A stretch of DNA of 64,000 bases. Origin: Pelorhabdus rhamnosifermentans (lineage in GTDB: Bacteria > Bacillota > Negativicutes > UMGS1260). The notes beneath the pieces are model-generated. The model worked only from the letters and a program-made list of their open reading frames with translations, was not told the DNA's origin and did no database searches. Shown piece after piece: positions 34,203 through 43,750 of the stretch; positions within the stretch are counted from its first letter, which is position 1, and every line of letters begins with the position of its first letter. The translations under genes and the position numbers were made by a program. The DNA is taken from NCBI RefSeq assembly GCF_018835585.1, contig NZ_JAHGVE010000001.1, forward strand, positions 62,001-126,000. Reading direction: 5' to 3'.

Positions 34203-35335
34203 CCATCTTTGAATCCATTATTACAACAGGCGGACATGAGGTTGACTTTGATCGGCTCCTTGTGGAAGAATTGGCGCAGCAGGGACATGAGCCGATTCTT
34301 TATGTTCCAGAGGGCTTTCCCTTTCAGCATACCTATCACATTCCTATTCGTTATCTTAAAGGACCCGGTGTTTCTTATGCCGGGGCGAAAGGATTAAAAA
34401 AGAACTGGTTGAGCTTGGTCCGCGAACACCGCCGTTATCACTGGTTTGAACAGCTTTATCGAGCGGCTGTGGATAGAGAGTTCGATGCGATGATTGTGCC
34501 GACTTCGACATACCGGTATTTGAAGGGATTGCGTCGGACGAAACTAAAGAATTCACCTGTGCCGCTTGTGTTTATTGTGCATGGTGTAAATCCCGGTGAA
34601 AAACCGAAATTAAATAAAGAAATTGTCAATCTTACAGGCAATTCTACCGTTAAAATCGCTGTGATTCATTGTGGCGGGACGCTGTTTCCAAAGAAATATT
34701 CCGAGGTCTGTACAATTAAGCCGCCAACTTATTTGCCGAGGGACAGTGAACTTTCCGCCCAAGTAGCAGTCAAACCTGATTCGCCTTTGACGCTCGGTTT
34801 TTTTGGTCAGTATCGCAAGGAAAAAAATTTAGAAGCTTTGCTTGAGTTATTCTTAGAATGCAAGTTTGAACGACCTGTACAGCTGAAAATTCAAGGGGCT
34901 ACAGTCAAGCCTGAAGATAGAGATGATTTTGATCGAATTATTGATGAGTATAACAAAGAGCAGCAGTTTAGCTTTTTGCATAAGGGACTGTTTGGCAGGG
35001 AGTGGCAGCAGGCTATTGCAGCTGTCGATGCGCTTATCATGCCCTATGCTGCTCCGCGTTACCGTTATCATTGGGGCGGTATGCTCTTTACTGCCATTGG
35101 TTTTCAAAAACCTGTGCTGTTATCGGAAGATATTAATCCGGAAGTTCTTGATGAATATGATATTGGCATGACTTTTGATGCCAATGATGCGGAGCAACTG
35201 AAATGCACGTTGGAAACCTTTGCGAATACGTATGACAGTAAGCAGTCTGTTTATCATAACGAATTGATCAGGGCTGGACAGGATTTTGCACCAGCACGGT
35301 TTGTTCAGCAGCTTGTCGAATTTGCTAAAAAATGA
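34193..35335 (+). CDS. GT-B glycosyltransferase (GT4-like) of the LPS core cluster
   Basis: It has 380 residues. The N-terminal Rossmann domain opens MRIAIFESIITTGGHEVDFDRLLVEE. The C-terminal domain includes LGFFGQYRKEKNLEALLELF and a terminal donor-site-like segment ALIMPYAAPRYRYHWGG. The classic EX7E motif of GT4 is not clear, so the family call is tentative. Donor and acceptor unknown. It starts inside the WaaE-like gene, which suggests coupled translation. Confidence 0.68.
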   Translation: MRIAIFESIITTGGHEVDFDRLLVEELAQQGHEPILYVPEGFPFQHTYHIPIRYLKGPGVSYAGAKGLKKNWLSLVREHRRYHWFEQLYRAAVDREFDAMIVPTSTYRYLKGLRRTKLKNSPVPLVFIVHGVNPGEKPKLNKEIVNLTGNSTVKIAVIHCGGTLFPKKYSEVCTIKPPTYLPRDSELSAQVAVKPDSPLTLGFFGQYRKEKNLEALLELFLECKFERPVQLKIQGATVKPEDRDDFDRIIDEYNKEQQFSFLHKGLFGREWQQAIAAVDALIMPYAAPRYRYHWGGMLFTAIGFQKPVLLSEDINPEVLDEYDIGMTFDANDAEQLKCTLETFANTYDSKQSVYHNELIRAGQDFAPARFVQQLVEFAKK

Positions 35336-35349
35336 GGGGGGATTTACTC

Positions 35350-35913
35350 GTGATTTTATCAGTCCTTGAACAACATTTGGATACAATCAGTCAATTAAAA
35401 GGGTTGACTCAAGAAATAGCAACGATCGCCAAAACATGCAGCCAAGCTCTTAAGGCGGGCAAACGCATTTATCTGATGGGCAATGGCGGCAGTGCGGCAG
35501 ACAGTCAGCACATTGCTGCCGAGTTTGTCGGCCGGTTTCAAATCGAGCGTCAGCCTCTGCCTGCGCTTGCTTTTACTACAGACACATCATTGCTTACGGC
35601 AGTAGGCAATGATTATGGCTTTGATGAAGTCTTTGCTAGACAGGTGAGAGCTTTTGTTCAGCCGGGCGATGTAGTGATTGGTATTTCTACGTCAGGAAAC
35701 AGTGGCAATATCTTAAAAGCGATGGCTTGTGCCCAGGAGCAAGGCGGTGTGACGATTGCTTTTACAGGACAGGGTGGCGGAAAGCTGGCAAATTGTTGCG
35801 ATTACTGTTTGGCTGTTCCTTCGCCTGTTACAGCCAGAGTGCAGGAGGCACATATTTTGATTGGCCATATTATCTGCCAGTATGTAGATGAGGTGCTTTA
35901 TGGTGCTCAGTAA
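35350..35913 (+). CDS. gmhA: Sedoheptulose-7-phosphate isomerase
   Basis: First step of ADP-heptose synthesis. It has 187 residues from the GTG at 35350, placed 6 bp after the SD AGGGGGGA. The upstream ATG at 35332 has no SD and overlaps the previous gene. The SIS domain shows GNGGSAADSQHIAAEFVGRF and GISTSGNSGN, and HILIGHIIC near the C-terminus carries the second active-site His region. The stop overlaps the second heptose kinase. Confidence 0.93.
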   Translation: MILSVLEQHLDTISQLKGLTQEIATIAKTCSQALKAGKRIYLMGNGGSAADSQHIAAEFVGRFQIERQPLPALAFTTDTSLLTAVGNDYGFDEVFARQVRAFVQPGDVVIGISTSGNSGNILKAMACAQEQGGVTIAFTGQGGGKLANCCDYCLAVPSPVTARVQEAHILIGHIICQYVDEVLYGAQ

Positions 35914-36919
35914 GAAAAGACAAGTCTTCGATTATTTTGCAAATTCCGTAGGTCAGTCACGGGTTACTGTAATTGGTGATATTATGCTTGATAAATATTA
36001 TATGGGCGAAGTAAAACGTATTTCACCTGAAGCCCCTGTACCTGTTACACGTGTGATAGAACAGAAGAATGTTCTGGGTGGTGCCGGCAATGTGGCTCAT
36101 AATCTGAGTCGACTGGGGTGTCAGGTACAGCTGATTGGCGTAGTGGGGCAAGATGAAAGAAAAACAACTTTGTGCCACTTGATGCAGTCCGTCGGCATGA
36201 GTGAAGACTATTTGATTGTAAGCAGTCGTCGGCCGACGACAACAAAACTGCGGGTAATTGGCGGCCATCAGCAGATGATGCGGCTGGATTTTGAAGATAC
36301 AGACCTTTTATCAAATAAATTAGAAAATGCCGTACTTCATAAAGTAGAGCTTAGTCTGGAGCAAGGCGCGCAATGTCTGATTCTATCAGATTATGCAAAG
36401 GGTTTATGTACGCCTAGACTATGCCGAAAAGTGATCCGCCTGGCGCACGAGGCAGGGATTCCTGTTGTTGTGGATCCCAAGGGCGATAAGTGGAAAAAAT
36501 ATCAGGGTGCTGATTATATTACGCCCAATTTAAAAGAAGTAGGGGAAGCTCTGAAAAAGACGGTTCCTAATGACGACAATCCTGTCGTTGTTGCTGCAGA
36601 AACTATTCGCAAACGGTTTAGTATTGGTAACGTTATTGCTACGCGTTCGGAACATGGTATGAGCTTTGTGGGAGAGAACCAGATTTTTCATATCCCGACA
36701 TTGGCTCAGGAAGTTTTTGATGTGTCTGGTGCAGGTGATACTGTTATTGCTGTGTTCAGCTGTGCTTTGGCAGGAAAATTGAATGTTTTTGATTCGTCTT
36801 ATGTGGCCAATGTGGCTGCAGGAATTGTTGTAGGAAGAGTCGGTACTTATGCTGTATCACAGCAAGAATTGCTAGTGGCGTTGCATAAGATAGTAGCTGA
36901 TAAGGAGGGCAAATTATGA
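35900..36919 (+). CDS. Heptose-7-phosphate kinase (RfaE domain I), copy 2
   Basis: It is a PfkB-family kinase of 339 residues from the ATG at 35900 (an ATG at 35888 is also possible). The full RfaE signature RISPEAPVPVTRV is followed by GGAGNVAHNLSRLG, VVDPKGDKWKKY and the catalytic SGAGDTV. It is the better match to canonical RfaE1 of the two copies and is clustered with gmhA, hldD and gmhB. Either both feed one pathway or they act on different heptose phosphates. Confidence 0.85.
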   Translation: MVLSKKRQVFDYFANSVGQSRVTVIGDIMLDKYYMGEVKRISPEAPVPVTRVIEQKNVLGGAGNVAHNLSRLGCQVQLIGVVGQDERKTTLCHLMQSVGMSEDYLIVSSRRPTTTKLRVIGGHQQMMRLDFEDTDLLSNKLENAVLHKVELSLEQGAQCLILSDYAKGLCTPRLCRKVIRLAHEAGIPVVVDPKGDKWKKYQGADYITPNLKEVGEALKKTVPNDDNPVVVAAETIRKRFSIGNVIATRSEHGMSFVGENQIFHIPTLAQEVFDVSGAGDTVIAVFSCALAGKLNVFDSSYVANVAAGIVVGRVGTYAVSQQELLVALHKIVADKEGKL

Positions 36920-37887
36920 TTATTGTAACAGGTGGTGCCGGTTTTATTGGCAGCAACCTTGTAAAAGGTTTAAATGACAAAGGTGCTCAGGACATTCTTA
37001 TTGTTGATAATTTAGGTCAGAGTGAGAAATTCCGAAATCTCGTTGGTCTGCGTTATAACGATTATCAGTATAAACAGGATTTTATTGAAAATTTAACAGC
37101 CGGCTGTTTTGACAACCAACCGATTGAGGCTATATTTCATGAAGGCGCGTGTTCCGATACGATGGAATATGATGCGAATTACATGATGAAGAATAACTAT
37201 GAATATAGTAAGAAACTGCTGCATTTCGCGTTGAAACGGCGCATCCCTTTTTTCTACGCTTCTTCGGCGTCAACTTATGGAAGTGGAACAAATGGTTTTA
37301 CTGAAGGAGATCATTATGAAGGGGCCCTTAATGTTTATGCCTTTTCCAAACTGATTTTTGATCGTTATGTGCGTCAAATTCTACCATCAGCTACCAGTCA
37401 AGTCGTGGGACTACGATATTTTAATGTGTTTGGGCCGCAGGAAAATCATAAGGGCAAAATGGCATCAACAGCTCTTCATTTTTATAACCAATTGAAAATA
37501 GGTGATAAAGTTCAATTGTTTTCCGGTTGTGACGGTTATGGTAATGGTGAACAGAAACGGGATTTTGTCTATGTCAAAGATGTTGTTAAAGTAAACCTCG
37601 AATTTTTTGAGCGTCAATTGCCCAGTGGAATCTATAACTGTGGTACAGGGACTGCCCGTACATTTAACGACATGGCGAATGCCGTGATTGCCCAGAAAAA
37701 AAAGGGGGAGATTGAATATATCCCGTTCCCCGAGGTATTGAAAGGAAAATATCAGAGTTATACGCAGGCTGATTTGAAAAATTTACTTGCTGCAGGATAT
37801 ACTGGCGGATTCCGTTCCCTTGAAGAAGCTGTAGCTGATTATATAAACCACTTGGATGAGAGTGCGGGGTACTACTCGTTATGCTAA
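36916..37887 (+). CDS. hldD: ADP-L-glycero-D-manno-heptose 6-epimerase
   Basis: Last step of the heptose pathway, converting the D,D to the L,D form. It has 323 residues in the extended SDR family. The NADP-site GGAGFIGSN is at the N-terminus, HldD-specific GACSDTMEYDANYMMKNNY follows, and the catalytic YAFSK lies near residue 140. It overlaps the kinase stop by ATGA and the gmhB start by 7 bp. Confidence 0.95.
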   Translation: MIIVTGGAGFIGSNLVKGLNDKGAQDILIVDNLGQSEKFRNLVGLRYNDYQYKQDFIENLTAGCFDNQPIEAIFHEGACSDTMEYDANYMMKNNYEYSKKLLHFALKRRIPFFYASSASTYGSGTNGFTEGDHYEGALNVYAFSKLIFDRYVRQILPSATSQVVGLRYFNVFGPQENHKGKMASTALHFYNQLKIGDKVQLFSGCDGYGNGEQKRDFVYVKDVVKVNLEFFERQLPSGIYNCGTGTARTFNDMANAVIAQKKKGEIEYIPFPEVLKGKYQSYTQADLKNLLAAGYTGGFRSLEEAVADYINHLDESAGYYSLC

Positions 37888-38387
37888 AACGGGCCATTTT
37901 TTTAGACCGTGATGGCGTGATCAACATCGACAGGGGTTATGTTCATAGGAAAGAAGATTTCTGTTGGGTTGATGGTGCTATTGAGACGGTCCGTCAGTTT
38001 AATGAATTGGATTATCTGGTTTTTGTTGTAACCAATCAAGGCGGAATTGCACGGGCCTTCTATACGGAGCAGGATGTGCTTGACTTGCATAACTGGCTTC
38101 AAAGTGAACTCAACAAGCAAGGAGCACACATTGATCAATTTTATTACTGTCCTCATCATGTAGAGGGTAGTGTGCCGGAACATAGCCATGTGTGTAGCTG
38201 CCGCAAACCTGAGCCAGGGATGATTCTCGCAGCGGCTCAGGAATGGCCGGTGGATCTCAATCGATCGGTCATGATTGGTGACAAGCCTTCAGATATGGAA
38301 GCAGCCAAACGGGCTGGAGTCACTGGTTATTTGTTTTGTGGCGGCAATCTGTTTGAGTTTTGCCGAGAAAAAGTGTGGAATTCCTAA
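37881..38387 (+). CDS. gmhB: D-glycero-D-manno-heptose-1,7-bisphosphate phosphatase
   Basis: HAD phosphatase of the heptose pathway, 168 residues. The nucleophile motif FLDRDGVINID is at the N-terminus, TNQGGIARAFY follows, and the zinc-binding loop CPHHVEGSVPEHSHVCSC has the Cys/His ligands of GmhB. The GDKPSDMEAAKRAG motif closes the active site. With gmhA, the kinases, rfaE2 and hldD it completes ADP-heptose synthesis in this window. Confidence 0.95.
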   Translation: MLKRAIFLDRDGVINIDRGYVHRKEDFCWVDGAIETVRQFNELDYLVFVVTNQGGIARAFYTEQDVLDLHNWLQSELNKQGAHIDQFYYCPHHVEGSVPEHSHVCSCRKPEPGMILAAAQEWPVDLNRSVMIGDKPSDMEAAKRAGVTGYLFCGGNLFEFCREKVWNS

Positions 38388-38410
38388 TGAAGATGGATGG
38401 GGGAGAGAAC

Positions 38411-39424
38411 TTGTTAGATGGAAAGAAAATATTGATAACAAGTTGTGGTGGTCTAGGTGATCTTTTGATGTTTACCCCAGCACTTAGAAAATTAAAACAA
38501 ATGTATCCCCACCTTATCCTGACTTTTTTAACGAATGAGCATAACCGCGATGTTTTATCGGGATTAGCTTATATTGATAAAGTAGTTACTATTCAGCGGA
38601 AAAAGGCATTTGGGCGGTTGCGTGTATTACCTGATCTTTATAAACAAGATGTAATAATTTTTACTGATTGGCAGCCGCAACTGCTTGTTTGTGCGAAACT
38701 TCTTGGGGTGGAAAATCGTATTGGAATTCCGAAGCCCAATCATTCATTGAATAAATATTTTACAAAAATACTGAAAAATAATGTTATGCATTCGTCTCGT
38801 TATGCAGCAGAGACAAATGCCATTATTTTTTCAGAGGCTTTAGATTGTACGATTGATGGCGATATGACAAATTATGATATTTCATTGCCAACTGCAGACA
38901 ATGTAAAGAGTGTAGATAATATGCTCATGAACTTGGGATTAAAAAGTGATTCAGTATATATTTGTCTGGCTCCTTTTACTGGTATGGAAGAAAGAAATTG
39001 GCCAGTTGAGCATGTGAAAAAATTTGTTGAACTTGTTCGAGATAACTTAGATATCCCTATTATTCTCATTGGGCCGTCACACAAAAAAGAAATAGCAAAT
39101 TCTATTGATACTTTTAACCTTGTTGGTCAGACCTCTGTACTGGAAATGGTAGAACTTATTAAAAGAGCAAAGATCTTTATCGGATCTGATAGTGGTCCAA
39201 TGCATATTGCTGGAGCGGTAGATACGCCGGTTATTGCGATGTTTAATAAGGACTTACCTTCTCGGTGGGCACCTAAAAATCATTGTAGGGTAATTAAGCT
39301 CGATATGCCTTGCTGTCCCTGTACGGATCAAGTGGCTCGCAGTTGTCAGACAGTAGAATGCATGAGAGGGATAATACCTGAAATGGTATTTCAGGTATTA
39401 TCTGAGAACCTGAATAATGAGTAA
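38411..39424 (+). CDS. Heptosyltransferase-type glycosyltransferase (GT9), third paralogue
   Basis: It has 337 residues from a TTG at 38411, supported by the SD GGGGGAGAG. ATG codons at 38387 and 38393 are in frame but lack an SD, and the first overlaps the gmhB stop. The opening KILITSCGGLGDLLMFTPALR is GT9-like, and the donor motif [12 protein letters not shown] and the Cys cluster PCCPC with two further Cys are present. It starts a run of three GT9 genes. The sugar transferred is unknown and need not be heptose. Confidence 0.8.
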   Translation: MLDGKKILITSCGGLGDLLMFTPALRKLKQMYPHLILTFLTNEHNRDVLSGLAYIDKVVTIQRKKAFGRLRVLPDLYKQDVIIFTDWQPQLLVCAKLLGVENRIGIPKPNHSLNKYFTKILKNNVMHSSRYAAETNAIIFSEALDCTIDGDMTNYDISLPTADNVKSVDNMLMNLGLKSDSVYICLAPFTGMEERNWPVEHVKKFVELVRDNLDIPIILIGPSHKKEIANSIDTFNLVGQTSVLEMVELIKRAKIFIGSDSGPMHIAGAVDTPVIAMFNKDLPSRWAPKNHCRVIKLDMPCCPCTDQVARSCQTVECMRGIIPEMVFQVLSENLNNE

Positions 39425-39460
39425 GTTACAGGTTATTATGAAATATAGGAGAGATTTATA

Positions 39461-40516
39461 TTGAATAACCCTAAAAATATTTTAGTCTATTCTCTCGTCA
39501 ATATTGGGGATGTCCTTTTGACTACTAGCGCGATTGCTTTAGTCCGCAAAGCCTATCCAGAGGCCCGTATTACTGCTATGGTTCGGCCGGATTCAGCACC
39601 GCTTATGGAAAATAATCCGATTATTGATGAAGTATACATTTATAAATATCGTTCTAAAGAACGTTCAATTTCATCGATGCTTGCTGAGATTAAAAAGATA
39701 AAAAATAAACATTTTGATTTATGCTTTGCCTTTGATGGAAAAACTCGTTCTTGTTTACTTACATTTTTAGCGGGTATTCCTATTCGTATTGGCGGGCAAA
39801 AAATATTTGATGATAAGTTTAGTTGGTCCACACTTACCTTTACTCAGACGATCCCGATTGACCATGATTTGGCCGTTACGCCTCAAGCCTATACTTTTCA
39901 GGCAATTGTTAAAGGCTATACAGGACAGACAGAGGTAGAGAAACCTGTGATTGCTCGAATTACAGACGCAAATAGGAAGGTTGCCAGAGAATTATTAGCC
40001 GCTCTTCCAAAGAAAAAATATTCCATTGCACTCTGTGTAAAAGGAACATTTGAACTGAAAAATTGGCCAAAGCAGTATTTCGCAGAATTAGTGGAAAAGT
40101 TGAGCAACAGATATGACGCCAATTTTTATATTATTGGTGCGCCAGGGGATAGAGAATATGTCGATTCAGTGATTCAACTTTGTTCGGTACCCATTCAGAA
40201 TTTTTGCGGTAAAACAGGATTAATTGATTTGGCAGCATTATTTGAGGAATCTGATTTGCTTGTTACAGTAGACACTGGGGCTATGCATATTGCTGCCACC
40301 ACGCCTGTCCCCATTGTAGCGATGTATGGCTGTTACCCGCCTCCTCGCTGGAAACCGTTGACTGATAAAGTAACTACTTATCATTTAGGACTGCCATGCT
40401 GCCCTTGTCATATTGCCGAAAAGGATTGTCTTACTAAAGATTGCTTAACTGGAATCTCTGTGGATGAAGTTTTTAAGGGAGCATGCCAATGGCTAGATCG
40501 AAACGAATCCTTGTAA
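39461..40516 (+). CDS. Heptosyltransferase-type glycosyltransferase (GT9), fourth paralogue
   Basis: It has 351 residues. The TTG start at 39461 follows the SD ATAGGAGAGA. The opening NILVYSLVNIGDVLLTTSAIALVRKAYPEA, the donor motif VDTGAMHIAAT (Gly-Ala replacing Gly-Pro) and the Cys cluster CCPCHIAEKDCLTKDC are present. The Pro to Ala change sets it apart from the other five. Acceptor unknown. Confidence 0.8.
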   Translation: MNNPKNILVYSLVNIGDVLLTTSAIALVRKAYPEARITAMVRPDSAPLMENNPIIDEVYIYKYRSKERSISSMLAEIKKIKNKHFDLCFAFDGKTRSCLLTFLAGIPIRIGGQKIFDDKFSWSTLTFTQTIPIDHDLAVTPQAYTFQAIVKGYTGQTEVEKPVIARITDANRKVARELLAALPKKKYSIALCVKGTFELKNWPKQYFAELVEKLSNRYDANFYIIGAPGDREYVDSVIQLCSVPIQNFCGKTGLIDLAALFEESDLLVTVDTGAMHIAATTPVPIVAMYGCYPPPRWKPLTDKVTTYHLGLPCCPCHIAEKDCLTKDCLTGISVDEVFKGACQWLDRNESL

Positions 40517-41508
40517 CCAATCGTGCCGGTATTGGTGATGTTATTTTGTCGACATCAGTCCTACGGGGGTTAAAGGAAAAATTTCCTGACAGTCATCTCG
40601 CGCTGCTTGTGGGTACAAATGTTTTTGACTTGATGGTGGGGTTACCTTTTATTGATGAGGTAATTACGTATGAAAGAGATCAAGATAGTTTATTTCGCAT
40701 TGTAAAGCAGGTTTGGCGCTACGATGTAGCTATTTGTCTGGATTTTACCTATCGTAGTGCGCTGCTCGCTTTCTTGGCAGCTATTCCGGTGCGTGCTGGA
40801 TTGCGGCATAAAAGAGGGATATTTTTGACTCATGCTACGGAGCGGGATCCTAAGCAGGAAGAGATCTATGAACCTTATAATTTTGCCAATATTATTAAGC
40901 GAACTACAGGCATCGAACTTACAGGTGACTTGACAAAGCTTGAAGTAGGGGCGGCTACGGTTCAGGATCGTCAGAAAGTTGATACGTTATTTACTCAAGC
41001 AGGTATTAAGGAAAAAATGCCCGTTATTGCCATTGTTCCATTTAGTTCGGCCAATGCTAAGAATTGGCCCCTTGAGGCGATTCAGCAATTGATTGTTCAG
41101 TTAAAGGCTGAACATGATTATACGGTGGTGCTGCTTGGTGCACATAATGAACGAGATCAGGCGGCTGTTTTGCAAGGTGCCGAGAATTGGCTGGGTTTGA
41201 CCACCCTAACTGAAATGGCCGAGATTTTAAGGCGGTGTCAACTATTTATTGGTCATTGCAGTGGGCCTATTCATCTGGCTGCTGCCGTAGGAGTGCCAAT
41301 TGTAGCTTTATATGGGGCTACCTCTTCCCTGCATTGGGCTCCAAAGAATCATACGGCGGTTGTGGAGCATCCAATGTCGTGTACTCCCTGTGATGCCACG
41401 GGTTTTCAGTGCAGCCATAAACAGTGTATGAAGAGTATTACTGTAGAGGAAGTTCTGAAGGCGTGTGAAAAATTTGGAGTACTGCATGAGGTGCAAGGAG
41501 GTATTTGA
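40489..41508 (+). CDS. Heptosyltransferase-type glycosyltransferase (GT9), fifth paralogue
   Basis: It has 339 residues from the ATG at 40489 (SD AAGGGA 8 bp upstream). An ATG six bases earlier sits too close to it. The opening RILVTNRAGIGDVILSTSVLRGL, donor-site motif GHCSGPIHLAAA (Asp-Thr replaced by Cys-Ser) and Cys cluster CTPCDATGFQCSHKQC are present. The changed donor loop suggests a different donor or weaker activity. It overlaps the preceding gene by 28 bp. Confidence 0.78.
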   Translation: MARSKRILVTNRAGIGDVILSTSVLRGLKEKFPDSHLALLVGTNVFDLMVGLPFIDEVITYERDQDSLFRIVKQVWRYDVAICLDFTYRSALLAFLAAIPVRAGLRHKRGIFLTHATERDPKQEEIYEPYNFANIIKRTTGIELTGDLTKLEVGAATVQDRQKVDTLFTQAGIKEKMPVIAIVPFSSANAKNWPLEAIQQLIVQLKAEHDYTVVLLGAHNERDQAAVLQGAENWLGLTTLTEMAEILRRCQLFIGHCSGPIHLAAAVGVPIVALYGATSSLHWAPKNHTAVVEHPMSCTPCDATGFQCSHKQCMKSITVEEVLKACEKFGVLHEVQGGI

Positions 41509-41510
41509 TT

Positions 41511-42497
41511 TTGCAAAATATTTTAAAAGAAGCTATTGTCGATAAAAAGGTTTTCAGATATTCAAAAGCAAATAATGATTCCATTAATTCGGTCCACATT
41601 GCTTTTGGAGTGGATGCTGGATATGTCCTCGGTATGGGAACAGCCATGACTTCCATTGTAGTTAACAATCCGAATATGGAGTTTATTTTTCATGTATTTG
41701 TTAGTTCAATTGATACTGATGATTTAAATCGATTAGAACACTTAGCGGAACAATATCAGTTGACGATGAATCTGTATTATGTAAATAATTGCGTTTTTAA
41801 TCAAATGCCTACTTTTGGATATTATTCTCCTGCTATTTATAATCGTTTATTAATTGCAGAAGCCTTGCGTAATACTGCAGAAAAAGTTCTCTATCTTGAT
41901 GCGGACATTATTTGTTTAGGTAATATCAAAGAATTTATTGAAACTGATCTGAGTGATCATATTATTGCTGTGGTTCACGATATAGAAAGTACTAGTATGA
42001 AACAAATTAAAAGCTTACAGTTAAAACAAGCTCGGTACTTTAATTCTGGTGTTATTTATCTCAACATAAAAAAGTGGAATGAGCATGATGTATCATCTCA
42101 AGCAATGGCGCTTATTCAGCAACATTATAGCGAGTTTAGCTGTCCGGATCAAGATGCACTGAACATACTTTTGGCAGAACATACGCTCTATGTTGATAGA
42201 AAATGGAATGTGATCTATGATTTAACAGGGAAATACGAAGAGCTACCTGCTGGTACTGTTTTTCTTCACTATACGGCTCGATTAAAGCCATGGTGCAAAT
42301 GGTGTGTGCATCCGGTAAAGTCCTATTTTATTCAATATTATGAACAATCTCCCTGGGCTAGAATTTCTTTGCCTGATCCAAGTAGTTCTACAGAAATGAG
42401 ACTTTGTGCCCGATTGCTGGCGCGTGAGCGGAGATATTCCGATGCGATATTTTGGTATTGTCGCTATCTGATTACGAAAATGAAAAACAAACTGTGA
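41511..42497 (+). CDS. Glycosyltransferase family 8 (RfaJ/WaaJ-like)
   Basis: LPS outer-core hexosyltransferase type. It has 328 residues from a TTG at 41511, 9 bp after the SD AAGGAGG. The GT8 domain opens SVHIAFGVDAGYVLGMGTAMTS, the metal-binding DxD is in VLYLDADIICLG near residue 125, and PDQDALNILL and HYTARLKPW follow, as in LPS glucosyl/galactosyltransferases. A C-terminal helical tail (about 270-328) matches the accessory region of this family. Confidence 0.87.
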   Translation: MQNILKEAIVDKKVFRYSKANNDSINSVHIAFGVDAGYVLGMGTAMTSIVVNNPNMEFIFHVFVSSIDTDDLNRLEHLAEQYQLTMNLYYVNNCVFNQMPTFGYYSPAIYNRLLIAEALRNTAEKVLYLDADIICLGNIKEFIETDLSDHIIAVVHDIESTSMKQIKSLQLKQARYFNSGVIYLNIKKWNEHDVSSQAMALIQQHYSEFSCPDQDALNILLAEHTLYVDRKWNVIYDLTGKYEELPAGTVFLHYTARLKPWCKWCVHPVKSYFIQYYEQSPWARISLPDPSSSTEMRLCARLLARERRYSDAIFWYCRYLITKMKNKL

Positions 42498-42600
42498 GTA
42501 GATAAGGTACCCAAAAAAGCAATAGTTATTATAATGCCACAACAGATTTGGACATGATTTTCAACAGCTTATAAATGCTGGGGATAGGGTAGGTGCTAGC

Positions 42601-43731
42601 ATGAAGATATTTTTAGATGGCGTTTCTTTAATTAACAAAGATTTGGGAGGGGTAGGTTATTATTGTTACAATTTAATTAAGCATTTGCAGCAAGTGGATC
42701 GAGAAAATAACTATACTGTTATTTATAACAAATCGAAGCTAAAAACATTAGGCCTTATTAAGGCCCCAGAAAAAAAAGTATCTTATCCATATCGAAACAT
42801 TTTGCGCATATTAGGACCACATTTTTTGTATCATGTACCACTTGAATGTTTTACAGGCAACTTTGATATTTATCATGGTACTGGTTATGTTTTTTTACCA
42901 ACGCGCAAAGCGAAAAAAGTTATTACTGTTCACGATTTGGTTTCAAAGCATTTTCCAGAAATACTGACACCAAGTAATTTATATTTTCAAGAAAAGCAAG
43001 TTCCTTATTATGCCAATAAGGCTGATAGAATTATTGCAGTGTCACAAAGCACCAAAAATGATCTTGTGAATTTTTTGCAGATTAATCCCAATAAAATCGA
43101 TGTTACTTATTTAGCAGCTGATAAAATTTATCAACCACTGGATATGGAAGACCCAAATTTTACAGTTATCCGAAAAAAATATTCGCTTCCCGAGAAATTT
43201 ATTTTGCATATTGGAACACTTAATGAAAGAAAAAATATTCCAACTACATTACAATCTTTCTATCGATTATGCATCAAGGGCTGCGAACATGATCTGGTGT
43301 TAGTCGGCGGTAAGGGTAATGCCTATGATGATGTAATGGCGATGATTACAAAACTAAGACTGGAAAACAGGGTAAAGTATATTGGCTATACCGATATAGC
43401 AGATTTACCTTATTTATATAATTTAGCAGATTTATTTTTACATGTGTCAAAATTAGAAGGATTTGGACTTCCTGTATTAGAAGCAATGCAATGCGGTACA
43501 CCCGTATTAGTTTCAAATGGGTCATCTTTACCGGAAATTGTCCAAGAAGCGGGCATAATGGCAAACCCGCTGGATGTTGATGATATTGAAAAGAAAATGG
43601 AAATAATTCTTCAAGATGAACAGTTGCGAAGGGAACTGTCTCTAAAGGGAATCAGGCAAGCTGAGAAATTCAGTTGGGAGAAAATGGCCCGTGAAACAAT
43701 TGAGACTTATCAAAAGACATTGGCAGTGTGA
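42601..43731 (+). CDS. Glycosyltransferase family 4
   Basis: It has 376 residues in a GT-B fold. The N-domain includes DGVSLINKDLGGVGYYCYNLIKHL and VITVHDLVSKHFPE. The C-domain includes ILHIGTLNERKNIPTTLQSF and the GT4 EX7E donor motif in SKLEGFGLPVLEAMQCGTPV. The profile is like mannosyl- or rhamnosyltransferases of polysaccharide clusters. A 103-bp gap before it shows no structure. Confidence 0.87.
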   Translation: MKIFLDGVSLINKDLGGVGYYCYNLIKHLQQVDRENNYTVIYNKSKLKTLGLIKAPEKKVSYPYRNILRILGPHFLYHVPLECFTGNFDIYHGTGYVFLPTRKAKKVITVHDLVSKHFPEILTPSNLYFQEKQVPYYANKADRIIAVSQSTKNDLVNFLQINPNKIDVTYLAADKIYQPLDMEDPNFTVIRKKYSLPEKFILHIGTLNERKNIPTTLQSFYRLCIKGCEHDLVLVGGKGNAYDDVMAMITKLRLENRVKYIGYTDIADLPYLYNLADLFLHVSKLEGFGLPVLEAMQCGTPVLVSNGSSLPEIVQEAGIMANPLDVDDIEKKMEIILQDEQLRRELSLKGIRQAEKFSWEKMARETIETYQKTLAV

Positions 43732-43750
43732 GAGACAGGGGATGTAAAAT

